Assembly: GCA_024742355.1 (NCBI GenBank)
Contig: JANSYM010000003.1
Location: forward strand, 309,289-373,288
Length of the DNA stretch: 64,000 nucleotides
Source of the DNA: Hyphomonadaceae bacterium
GTDB lineage: Bacteria > Pseudomonadota > Alphaproteobacteria > Caulobacterales > Hyphomonadaceae
Direction: 5' to 3'
Below the pieces are notes generated by a model, which saw nothing but the letters and a program-made list of their open reading frames with translations, was not told the DNA's origin and did no database searches. Positions 25,153 to 33,363 of this stretch are shown in pieces (the stretch's first letter is position 1; every line of letters begins with the position of its first letter). The position numbers were made by a program, and so were the translations under genes.

Positions 25153-25782
25153 TCAGCCGCGCCAGCGGTCAATCTTTGCAGCCGCGTCCGGCCGCATGCG
25201 TTCCAGCGGTTTTTCTTTCGCCGTTCCGAGATACACAAAGCCTGCGATCCGCTCCGTCTGCGACAGGCCGAGCAGGTCATTGATCCCCGGGCTGAACGCG
25301 ATCCATTCAGACAGCCAGCATCCGGCCCAGCCACTGGCATCGGCCGCCAGCAACAGGTTCTGGCACAAGGCGCCGCAAGACAGCTCCTGTTCCCAGACTG
25401 GCGTCTTGTGAGTTGGGTCAGGTGAGGAAATGACCGCAACCACGACGGGTGCACGGGTGAAGTAGCAAGACGTATCGGCCAGCATGGTTTCGGTGGCGTC
25501 CGCGTCCTCGCGTTTCTGGATCTCCACCGCGCGCTGGTTGAACGCCTCCCGCGCATCGCCTTCAAAGACCAGGAAGCGCCAGGGCGCGAGACGTCGGTGA
25601 TCCGGAACCCGGGTGGCAACCGTAAGCAGTTCATCCAGTGTATCCGCATCCGGGCCGGGCGCGCTCAGACCGCGCTTTCCGGCGGATCGGCGCAAGGCAA
25701 TCAGTTGGCGCGCTTCAGCGCTCGGTCGGGTCGGGAGCATGGGGGTGCCTAGCGGCGGGGCAGGCGGAAAACGTGCAGTCAT
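25153..25782 (-). CDS. Nitroreductase family flavoprotein
   Basis: A 209-residue FMN enzyme of the NfsB/YdjA-like group. The family pattern ALRRSAGKRGL near the start, RVPDHRRLAPWRFLVFEG (FMN-binding), SCGALCQNLLLAADASGWAGCWLSEW and a final FVYLGTAKEKPLERMRP are all present. Members reduce nitro compounds, quinones or enones with NAD(P)H. ATG 25782 is used in preference to an in-frame GTG nine bases upstream. It lies back to back with the TetR-RND efflux operon, so the regulatory gap of about 100 bases may serve both. Confidence 0.9.
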   Translation of the reverse strand: MTARFPPAPPLGTPMLPTRPSAEARQLIALRRSAGKRGLSAPGPDADTLDELLTVATRVPDHRRLAPWRFLVFEGDAREAFNQRAVEIQKREDADATETMLADTSCYFTRAPVVVAVISSPDPTHKTPVWEQELSCGALCQNLLLAADASGWAGCWLSEWIAFSPGINDLLGLSQTERIAGFVYLGTAKEKPLERMRPDAAAKIDRWRG

Positions 25783-25830
25783 CACACGCACTTAGGCGAA
25801 CCAGCTGCAAATGCCAGAAAGATATTATTA

Positions 25831-25845
25831 GTGAACAGTGTTTAC
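25831..25845. promoter_or_regulatory. Operator candidate for the TetR-RND operon
   Basis: GTGAACA-G-TGTTTAC is an inverted repeat (6 of 7 positions pair) located 44 bases before the TetR start and 48 bases from the nitroreductase start. It has the size and placement of a TetR-family operator and suits autoregulation of the efflux operon. Confidence 0.5.
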
Positions 25846-25888
25846 TTTCTGAACGTGCGTACTATTTATGGTCGAAAGGGTCCATAAG

Positions 25889-26542
25889 ATGACTGTAGCA
25901 ACTTCCTCCCCGGCCGAGCGCCGTCGCAACAAGATCCGCGCGCGGATCCTGTCTGCGGCGGAGTCGGTCTTTGCTCGCGAAGGGGCAGAAGGCCTGTCGA
26001 TCCGACGCCTGGCCGAGAACATCGATTACTCACCTGCCGCGATCTACAAATATTTCAGTTCCAAGGATGAACTTGTCGATGAGCTGAAAGAGAGCTTTTT
26101 CGAGCTCATTCTTCAGAATGTGCACCTGATTGCCGATCGCTCGACGCCGTTTGCCGGGCGTGCGCGGGAATGTCTGGCGACCTATATCCGCGTCGCGACA
26201 GACAAGCCTTATCACTATGCCGCGGCCTTTGCAGGTGAATCGACCTCTTCGGGCCCGGTCGACACGGAGCCCGGGTTCGAAGTCACCAAGAAGGGCCAGG
26301 CGTTCAACGTTCTGCGCAACATGATCGCGGAAGGCGTCGAGACGGGCGCGTTCCGGTCTGACATCGATCCGTCGCTGGCCGCCAAGTCCGTCTGGGCGTC
26401 TATGCACGGTCTGGTCATGATGATCGTGCATATCCCAACCTTCCCGGCGCTAAAATCCGGACAGGCGGCGATGGCACGCGAAGAATTTATAGAGTATCAC
26501 GCAGATCAGGTGATCCGCGGCATGGAGGTGAACCATGGCTGA
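25889..26542 (+). CDS. TetR family regulator of the adjoining RND efflux pump
   Basis: A 217-residue repressor. The N-terminal TetR helix-turn-helix reads ILSAAESVFAREGAEGLSIRRLAENIDYSPAAIYKYFSSKDELVDEL (about 20-66), followed by a larger C-terminal ligand-binding domain of the TetR_C_33/WHG type. ATG 25889 has an AAGGG site 9 bases upstream, whereas the ATG at 25868 has none. The gene overlaps the adaptor gene by 8 bases, so it is the first member of a regulator-adaptor-permease operon and probably represses itself and the pump. The inducer is likely a pump substrate. Confidence 0.92.
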   Translation: MTVATSSPAERRRNKIRARILSAAESVFAREGAEGLSIRRLAENIDYSPAAIYKYFSSKDELVDELKESFFELILQNVHLIADRSTPFAGRARECLATYIRVATDKPYHYAAAFAGESTSSGPVDTEPGFEVTKKGQAFNVLRNMIAEGVETGAFRSDIDPSLAAKSVWASMHGLVMMIVHIPTFPALKSGQAAMAREEFIEYHADQVIRGMEVNHG

Positions 26543-27722
26543 GCAGAGTCAGGATTACGAATTGCAGGAGCGCGAACCGCGGCCGAGTGCCGGGAAAGGC
26601 TTCCTGTTCATGCTGGTGATCATCGCAATGGTCGCTGCGCTCGGCTATTTCGTGTTGCAGAACCGCTCTGCTGAGGGACCGCTGGTGCCGACGGCAACGC
26701 CGATCCCGATTGCGGTCGAAACCATCAACGTGACGCTCGACGAGGCGTTCACGGCGGAAGAGAAATTTACCGGCATTGTGTCGCCGCGACGCTCCAGCCA
26801 GCTCGGCTTTTCCAATGGCGGCCGGATTGCCAGCCTGCGCGTCGATATTGGCGACCGGGTCGAGACCGGGCAGACGCTGGCTGTGCTCGATACCCGCAAT
26901 TTGCGGGCCCAGCTTGAAGCCGCCAAGGCCGTAGTAAGCGAAGCGCGAGCCTCTTACCAACTGGCGGAATCGACGGTCGATCGACAGATTGCCTTGCTTG
27001 AGAAAGGCCATGTGTCGAGCCAGCGGGTTGACGAGGCCCGCGCCCAATCGAACACCGCGCGCGCCCGCATTCAGGCGGCGACCGCGAATGCTGATGCCTT
27101 GCGCGTGCAGATTGACCTTGCCCGCATCCAGGCGCCTTTTGATGGCACCATTACCTCCCGTATGGCCGATGAAGGCGCGATTGCAGGCCCGGGTCAGTCG
27201 GTCTTCGAACTGGTGGAGACCGGCAATCTCGAAGCGCGCCTCGGACTGACGGCGCGCCTCGCCGATAAGCTCGAGATCGGCGAAGTCTACGAGCTGAGTT
27301 CCGATCAAGGCCCGGTCCTCGCCACCTTGCGCTCAATGACGGGCGTGATCGATGCCAGCAACCGTACCGTGACAACCTTGTTCGATGTGCAGAACGCGAA
27401 TGCGGTTTCCGCAGGCGCGGTGGTGCGCTTGTCGATGGAGCAGGATATTGACGAACCGGGCCTGTGGCTGCCGGTCTCGGCCCTGACCGAGGCTGATCGC
27501 GGTCTCTGGTCCGTCTATATCGCGCGTCGGTTTGGCGGCGGCTGGCAAGCCGAACCAGGCATTGTCGAGATCGTCCATCAATCCGGCGACCGTGTCTATG
27601 TTCGCGGCGCTGTCCGCGATGGCGACCGGGTCATTATCGATGGATTGCAGCGTATCACGCCCGGACAGCCGGTAACCCCGGTTGAGGTCAGCGCCAATGG
27701 CCTTGCGGCAGGGAATGGATAA
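26535..27722 (+). CDS. RND efflux periplasmic adaptor (membrane fusion protein)
   Basis: A 395-residue HlyD/AcrA-type adaptor linking the inner-membrane RND pump to an outer-membrane channel. One N-terminal membrane helix (about 22-40, FLFMLVIIAMVAALGYFVLQ) acts as an anchor rather than a lipobox. It is followed by the lipoyl half-motif IASLRVDIGDRVETGQTLAVLD, an alpha-hairpin (about 125-185) and the returning lipoyl half LARIQAPFDGTITSRMADEGAIAGPGQSVFELVE, then beta-barrel and membrane-proximal domains. It overlaps the TetR gene by 8 bases and the permease starts 5 bases after its end. No TolC-like gene is in the window. Confidence 0.95.
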   Translation: MAEQSQDYELQEREPRPSAGKGFLFMLVIIAMVAALGYFVLQNRSAEGPLVPTATPIPIAVETINVTLDEAFTAEEKFTGIVSPRRSSQLGFSNGGRIASLRVDIGDRVETGQTLAVLDTRNLRAQLEAAKAVVSEARASYQLAESTVDRQIALLEKGHVSSQRVDEARAQSNTARARIQAATANADALRVQIDLARIQAPFDGTITSRMADEGAIAGPGQSVFELVETGNLEARLGLTARLADKLEIGEVYELSSDQGPVLATLRSMTGVIDASNRTVTTLFDVQNANAVSAGAVVRLSMEQDIDEPGLWLPVSALTEADRGLWSVYIARRFGGGWQAEPGIVEIVHQSGDRVYVRGAVRDGDRVIIDGLQRITPGQPVTPVEVSANGLAAGNG

Positions 27723-27727
27723 ACGCC

Positions 27728-30700
27728 ATGACGACCCTGTTTTACAGGCTCCCCCGACTGACCATTCTGGCGGTCTTCGTCATCCTGATCAGCGGCTTCT
27801 TCGCGATCCTGACTCTCGGTCGACAGGAAGATCCAACGCTGACGGAGCGCTATGGATACGTGCTGACATCGCTGCCTGGCGCTGATGCGGAGCGCATTGA
27901 AGCAACGGTCACCGAACCGATCGAACGGCGGCTGCTCGAACTGCCGGAGATGAATGAACTCATTTCCAGCTCGCGAGCCAATGTCTCGCAGATCTCTATT
28001 GATATCAGCGAAAATCTGAGCCCGGCTGAAGTTGACAATGCGTGGACCTTGATCCGCCAGCAGGTGCAGCTCGCGGAGGCCGATTTGCCGCCCGGGGCGT
28101 CGAGGCCGTTTGTCCGCCGGGTCTTTGTCGGTGCGGCGACGATGACGGTGGCGATCACATGGGAAGGCGAGGGCGAACCGCAGCTGGCGGTGATGGGCCG
28201 CCTGGCCGAAGTGCTGTCCGACCGGTTCAGGGGCCTGAACGGCACCGAAGAAACCGAGATCATGGGCTTGTCGGAAGAGGAAGTGCGGGTCATCGCCGAT
28301 CCGGAAGCGCTGGCTGCGGCGGGCCTGTCCCTCAATGACGCCGCAGGACTGATTGCAGCTGCAGACGCCAAGGCGCCAGCGGGCGAAGTGCGCGGTGAGC
28401 GCAGCAATGTCGGTCTTGAGATTGGCGGCGAGTTTGATGGCATCGCCCGCATTCGCGCGGTGCCGCTGGTGCAGCGCCCGGATGGCAGCGCGCTGCGCGT
28501 CGGTGACGTCGCCGACGTGGTCAAACGGATCGAAGACCCGCCCACGAAAATGGCCTTCAGCAATGGCGATCGGGCGATATTTGTCACGGCCTATATTCAG
28601 CCGAACCAGCGCGTCGATGTCTGGGCCAAGTCAGCGCGCGAGATGGTCGCTGGCTTTGCCGAAGGTATTCCGGAAGATATCAGCGTCGCGCCCATCTTCG
28701 ACCAGAGCAAGTATACAGAGTCACGGCTGAATGGTCTGGCGCAGAACCTTCTCGTGTCGGCTGGCCTGGTCTTCGCGGTCCTGTTCTTCGTGATGGGGTG
28801 GCGGGCTGCCATCGTCGTCGGCATGGCCTTGCCGCTGACTGTGGCGCTGGTGCTCACCCTGTTCAAATTCTTTGATTATCCTTTGCACCAGATGTCGGTG
28901 ACCGGTCTGGTGATTTCGCTCGGCCTGTTGATCGACAACGCGATTGTTGTGGTCGATGAGTATGATCAGGAACGCGACAATGGTCGGACCATTCTGGACT
29001 CGATAGACCATTCCCTGAAGAAACTGTTCGGCCCCTTGCTGGCCTCGACCCTGACCACAGCGCTCGCCTTCACGCCGATCGCTGCCATGCCCGGGGCAGC
29101 GGGCGAATTTATCGGCATGATTGGCACGTCGGTGATTTTCGCGGTGGTGATGTCCTTCCTCGTGGCGATGACCATTATTCCGGCGCTCGCGGGCCTGCTC
29201 GACCGGCCAAGGCGGCCAGGGGAGCGGAGCTGGTTCTGGCGCGATGGGATAAAATTTGATTTTATTACGGACGGTTACCGGTGGAGCGTCGAGCGCGTGC
29301 TGCGCAATCCATTGCTTGGTATCCTGCTCGGCGTCGTTCCCGTCACGATCGGGTTTTATCTTGGCGGGCAGCTGCCAAGCCAGTTCTTCCCGCAAACCGA
29401 GCGCGATCAATTTCAGCTTGAAATCACCCTCAATCCGCAGGCGACAATTTACGAAGCCGAGGAGACCGCGCAAACCGTCGCGACCTTCCTGCGCGACAAT
29501 TATCCGGACATTGAAGGCATCCATTTCGTCGTCGGCGAACCTGGGCCACGTGTCTATTATAACAGCATCAACAACACGCAGGGCTTTTCCGGCTTTGCCA
29601 GTGGCTTTGTCCAGCTGGACAATAATGAAACTACACGCATCCTGGTCAGCGACGTTCAGGCAACCTTGCGGCGGACTTTCCCACAAGCTCAGATTCTGGC
29701 CACGCCGTTCGAGCAGGGACCACCTGTGCCGGCGCCGATCGCCTTCTACATCCGTGGCGAGAACCTCGCGGCACTGAATGATTACGGAAACCAGGCGCGG
29801 CGCATCCTGGCGCAGACGCCGGGTGTGAACTTCACCATGGCGCGGATGAAAACCGGCGCGCCGATTGTCACGCTCGACGCGGACGAAACAGCGACGGCGA
29901 TGACCGGCCTCAGGCTGACTGGCCTTGCCGGCGATATCCGGGCGGAGCTGGAAGGGGTTCCGGCGGGGTCGATCCTCGAAGGCGTTGAAGAGCTGCCGGT
30001 GCGCGTGATCGCGCCGGAAGAGCGGCGCACGCAGCTTGCCGATTTACGGTCAAAGACGATCGGCAATGCCCGTCCTGGCCTCGGCACGCCGCTGGCGGCG
30101 CTGGGCGACCTCACCTTGTCGCCGCAAACAGCGGAGATTATCCGGCTCGACGGGCGGCGCGTGAACGAGATATTTGCCTATATCGAACCCTATGCCTTGC
30201 CGGCGCCGATCAATCAGGCGTTCAAGCAGAAGCTGGACGAAGCCGGGTTTGAGCTGCCGCCAGGCTTTGACTGGATCGAAAGCGGCACGGCCAGCAACCA
30301 GTCCGAAGCAATGGCCAATCTGCTGGCGCTGGCCGTTCCGCTAATGCTGGTCATGCTTGGCGCTGTGGCGCTGGTGTTCAACTCTTTCCGCATGGCTATC
30401 CTGGTCATGGGGGTTGGCTTCATGTCGATCGGGCTGGCCTTTGCCGGGGTCTGGATGTTCAACCTGCCGCTCGGCTTCAATGCCATTCTGGGTGGTCTTG
30501 GCCTGCTCGGGATTTCGATCAATGGGACGATTGTCGTGCTGGCGCTGCTGAATGCCAATGAAGCGGCGAAAGCCGATGATGTCATCGCTCAGCGCGAAGT
30601 CGTCGTCGCCGCGACCCGGCACATTATCGCGACCACGCTGACCACGATGGGCGGCTTCGTGCCGATCATCCTGCAAGGCGACGTGTTCTGGATGCCGCTG

Positions 30701-30859
30701 GCGACGGGCATTGCGGGCGGCGTCGCCGGATCGGCCATCCTGGCGCTCTATTTCACGCCGGCTGTCTTCCGCATCATGACGATGAAGCCGATGCGCCGCC
30801 TGATCCGGCTGGCGACCGGTCGCGGCTGGCAACACCCGGCGCGGCTGCCGGCTGAATAA
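27728..30859 (+). CDS. RND efflux permease (AcrB/HAE family)
   Basis: A 1043-residue inner-membrane proton-driven exporter with 12 transmembrane helices and two large periplasmic loops. The TM4 proton-relay motif reads GLLIDNAIVVVDEY: the first relay aspartate is Asp403, but the second aspartate of AcrB is Asn404 here, a variant found in several RND subgroups. TM1 (LTILAVFVILISGFF) and the C-terminal ATTLTTMGGFVPIILQGDVFWMPLATGIAGGVAGSAIL are typical. With the adaptor and TetR gene it forms one operon, closed by a strong terminator. Substrate class is unknown, probably amphiphilic drugs or lipids. Confidence 0.95.
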   Translation: MTTLFYRLPRLTILAVFVILISGFFAILTLGRQEDPTLTERYGYVLTSLPGADAERIEATVTEPIERRLLELPEMNELISSSRANVSQISIDISENLSPAEVDNAWTLIRQQVQLAEADLPPGASRPFVRRVFVGAATMTVAITWEGEGEPQLAVMGRLAEVLSDRFRGLNGTEETEIMGLSEEEVRVIADPEALAAAGLSLNDAAGLIAAADAKAPAGEVRGERSNVGLEIGGEFDGIARIRAVPLVQRPDGSALRVGDVADVVKRIEDPPTKMAFSNGDRAIFVTAYIQPNQRVDVWAKSAREMVAGFAEGIPEDISVAPIFDQSKYTESRLNGLAQNLLVSAGLVFAVLFFVMGWRAAIVVGMALPLTVALVLTLFKFFDYPLHQMSVTGLVISLGLLIDNAIVVVDEYDQERDNGRTILDSIDHSLKKLFGPLLASTLTTALAFTPIAAMPGAAGEFIGMIGTSVIFAVVMSFLVAMTIIPALAGLLDRPRRPGERSWFWRDGIKFDFITDGYRWSVERVLRNPLLGILLGVVPVTIGFYLGGQLPSQFFPQTERDQFQLEITLNPQATIYEAEETAQTVATFLRDNYPDIEGIHFVVGEPGPRVYYNSINNTQGFSGFASGFVQLDNNETTRILVSDVQATLRRTFPQAQILATPFEQGPPVPAPIAFYIRGENLAALNDYGNQARRILAQTPGVNFTMARMKTGAPIVTLDADETATAMTGLRLTGLAGDIRAELEGVPAGSILEGVEELPVRVIAPEERRTQLADLRSKTIGNARPGLGTPLAALGDLTLSPQTAEIIRLDGRRVNEIFAYIEPYALPAPINQAFKQKLDEAGFELPPGFDWIESGTASNQSEAMANLLALAVPLMLVMLGAVALVFNSFRMAILVMGVGFMSIGLAFAGVWMFNLPLGFNAILGGLGLLGISINGTIVVLALLNANEAAKADDVIAQREVVVAATRHIIATTLTTMGGFVPIILQGDVFWMPLATGIAGGVAGSAILALYFTPAVFRIMTMKPMRRLIRLATGRGWQHPARLPAE

Positions 30860-30866
30860 AAGACAT

Positions 30867-30902
30867 CAAAAAAAGCCCCGCAGACCCGTCTGCGGGGCTT
30901 TT
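30867..30902. terminator. Bidirectional rho-independent terminator
   Basis: The stem AGCCCCGCAGAC/GTCTGCGGGGCT (12 bp, 2-base loop CC) is preceded by an A-tract and followed by TTTT. It sits between the convergent RND permease and TonB receptor genes, and can terminate both transcripts. Confidence 0.95.
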
Positions 30903-30925
30903 GGATTGTCGGCTTGGCCGCAGCG

Positions 30926-33148
30926 CTAGAAATCGTAGCGCAGCTCAACACCAAACGTCTGAGGCTCATTGACGAAGCCGGTCAGCGTGGTGAAGTCGAT
31001 GCCACCGGTCAGCGCGTCCTCATCGGTAATATTGCGGCCGAAGACCGACAGGTCATAGCCATGATCCGAGGCATAACCGAAGCGCAGGCCGCCTTCCCAA
31101 TAGCCTTCCTGGAAGAATTCAACACTCTCATAGAGGAAGAAATTGGTGTCGCCCTTATAGGCCCAGTCGGTAAAGGCATAGAGCTCGCCGCTTTCGATCG
31201 GGATGCTGTAGCGCGCGGTCGCATTGGCGATCCATTCCGGGGCGTTCGGGAACGAGTTGCCTGAAATATTGTAGCGGGTAACGCCGTTCACCACGACGGC
31301 AGGATCGAGAATGGTACAGATCGGTCCGCCGCAACCAGGTGACAGCAGTAGGTCGTCTTTGATCTCGGTCTTGTTATAGGACAGCCCGCCCGTCACCAGC
31401 AGGTTCTCGGTCACCACGGCTTCTAGATCCGCCTCGAACCCGTAGGCTTCGCCCTTGTCGGCATTGATCAGCTGCACCGTATTATTGGTGCCGCCGACCA
31501 CGGTGAGCTGCTGGTCTGAAATCTCATAATAGAAGACGTTGCCGTTCAGGCGCACGCGATTGTCGAGCAATTCGGTCTTGGCGCCAGCTTCATAGGAGAT
31601 CACGGTCTCTGAATCGGCGGTGGAAATCGTGTCGCCGAACACGATCCGTCCCTGGACGGACGGGCCGCGATAACCGCGGGCGATGCGGCCGTAGAGATTG
31701 ACCTCTTCGTTGACCGCATAGGTCGCCGACAGGTCCCAGCTGAATTGCTCATCAGAGACGGACTCCATGAGCGGGCCGAGCGGTGTGCCGACATTGCGGG
31801 TGGCGACGAAGTCTTTCTCGTCGTCAGTATAACGCAGGCCGCCGGACACGGTCAGCTGGTCAGAGACGTCATAGGACAGCGACCCGAACACGCCGTAGGA
31901 CTGGGAGTCCTGCGACCGTGTGGCGCCGGAAAAGGCGAAATCGCCAGCATAGGCAAGAGAGGTGATGGTGACCTCTTCATCGAAGACAAATAGGCCAGTC
32001 TGACCCCGCAGGGGACCGCCATCATCAAAGGCGAAGCGAGCCTCGTGCGTGGTCTGGGTCAGGTCATCAATGCCGCCAGACGTGTCACTCGGGAAGCGGA
32101 ACGGGCCGCTCGGAATGATACCGTTCGGGCCAAGCGCGCCGCCATCAATATCGCCGCGCGAGAAGGTCTCGGTGGTTTCGTGGCCGAAAATATAGGTGAA
32201 GTCCCAGCCATTCTGGAAATCCTTGACCGCCTTGAAATTCACACCGGCTGAATCCTGCGTCAGCGGGTTGCCGTCGCCGCCATCGAAAAACACCGTGTCA
32301 CGGTCGAAATTGCTGCCCAGGCCGCGCTGGCCCTGGTCAATGATATTGGCCCGGAACAGGCGCGCGCTGCCTTCATTGGTCAGGCCGTGAATATTTAGAA
32401 GCAGGTCCAGGCTTTCGGTGGCTTCGAGCAGGAATTGCAGGCGCCCGGAGGTCACTTCGAAGCCTTCAAACGCATCTGCCTCGCCGGTGAAGCCATTATC
32501 GACATAATCGTCGCGGGACTGATGCAGCACGGACAGCCGTGCCGAGAGCTTGTCGGTCAGGGCGCCGCCCACCGCGCCTTCCAGGTCGATTGTATTGTAA
32601 GTGCCATACGAGCCGCGCACATAGGCGTCGAATTCCTGGCTCGGCTTGACGCTGTCAAACTTGATGATGCCGCCCGGTGTGTTGCGACCAAATAGTGTGC
32701 CTTGTGGCCCGCGCAGAACTTCCACAGCTTCCATGTCGAACACCGGATAGCCTTTCAGGATCGGGTTCTCGTATGGGATGTCATCATAGACCAGCGAGAC
32801 TGGCTGGGTCGAGTTCAGGTCGAAATCAGTATTGCCATAGCCGCGAATGTAGAAGCGCGGGAAGGCGCGCCCGAATGAGCTTTCGGCGATCACGCTCGGC
32901 ACGCGCGCTGACAGGAAACGGATGTCGGCGCCGCCGGCCTTGAGATTGTCGAGCTTCTCGTCAGAGACAGTGGTGATCGAAATCGGCACGTCCTGAGCGT
33001 CCTGCTCGACACGTTGTGCGGTTGTGACGACCGTATCGAGACGGCGCGCATCCGCCTCATCAGCGTCCTGGGCGAGCGCTGGAACAGAGGTCAGTCCGAC
33101 CAGAATGGCCGCAGCAGAAGAGAATTTCAGGGAGGTTTTGACAGACAT
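30926..33148 (-). CDS. TonB-dependent outer-membrane receptor
   Basis: A 740-residue outer-membrane transporter. A Sec signal (about 1-26, ending VPALA) is followed by the plug domain: DVPISITTVSDEKL, RFYIRGYGNTDFD and AVEVLRGPQGTLFGRNTPGGIIKF. A 22-strand barrel follows, ending in ELRYDF with the terminal aromatic needed for BAM insertion. The RGPQGTLFGRNTPGG plug type is typical of the very large Caulobacterales/Sphingomonadales receptor groups that import complex organic ligands rather than only siderophores. The ligand is not predictable. A perfect 20-bp palindrome lies 114 bases upstream of the start. Confidence 0.95.
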   Translation of the reverse strand: MSVKTSLKFSSAAAILVGLTSVPALAQDADEADARRLDTVVTTAQRVEQDAQDVPISITTVSDEKLDNLKAGGADIRFLSARVPSVIAESSFGRAFPRFYIRGYGNTDFDLNSTQPVSLVYDDIPYENPILKGYPVFDMEAVEVLRGPQGTLFGRNTPGGIIKFDSVKPSQEFDAYVRGSYGTYNTIDLEGAVGGALTDKLSARLSVLHQSRDDYVDNGFTGEADAFEGFEVTSGRLQFLLEATESLDLLLNIHGLTNEGSARLFRANIIDQGQRGLGSNFDRDTVFFDGGDGNPLTQDSAGVNFKAVKDFQNGWDFTYIFGHETTETFSRGDIDGGALGPNGIIPSGPFRFPSDTSGGIDDLTQTTHEARFAFDDGGPLRGQTGLFVFDEEVTITSLAYAGDFAFSGATRSQDSQSYGVFGSLSYDVSDQLTVSGGLRYTDDEKDFVATRNVGTPLGPLMESVSDEQFSWDLSATYAVNEEVNLYGRIARGYRGPSVQGRIVFGDTISTADSETVISYEAGAKTELLDNRVRLNGNVFYYEISDQQLTVVGGTNNTVQLINADKGEAYGFEADLEAVVTENLLVTGGLSYNKTEIKDDLLLSPGCGGPICTILDPAVVVNGVTRYNISGNSFPNAPEWIANATARYSIPIESGELYAFTDWAYKGDTNFFLYESVEFFQEGYWEGGLRFGYASDHGYDLSVFGRNITDEDALTGGIDFTTLTGFVNEPQTFGVELRYDF

Positions 33149-33261
33149 CAGTGGGTCACTTTCAGCCAGATTTGTGAGCGCCTTTCATAAGGCGCTTTCA
33201 CAGCTGACCTAGAGGAAAAGATGTATAGAGCAAGGCGAGTTGTGCACTCCGAGATCATTTG

Positions 33262-33281
33262 AGTGTAAATTTCTTTACACT
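33262..33281. promoter_or_regulatory. Perfect palindrome upstream of the TonB receptor
   Basis: AGTGTAAA-TTTC-TTTACACT, two perfect 8-base arms around a 4-base spacer, lies about 114 bases before the receptor start. Symmetry, AT-rich core and placement fit a dimeric repressor or activator site. It is not a terminator: there is no GC-rich stem or T-tract. Confidence 0.55.
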
Positions 33282-33303
33282 GTGGCGGAGCGGTCACAAA
33301 GAC

Positions 33304-33332
33304 CAAAAGAAAAAGCGCACCCGAGGGCGCGC
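33304..33332 (-). terminator. Rho-independent terminator of the acidic protein gene
   Basis: On the minus strand GCGCGCC-CTCG-GGTGCGC forms a stem of seven pairs (one G-U) followed by TTTTTCTTTT, 32 bases after the stop of the acidic protein gene. Confidence 0.85.
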
Positions 33333-33363
33333 CTTTGCTCAGTTCAGGATTGAAACCGCGAGA

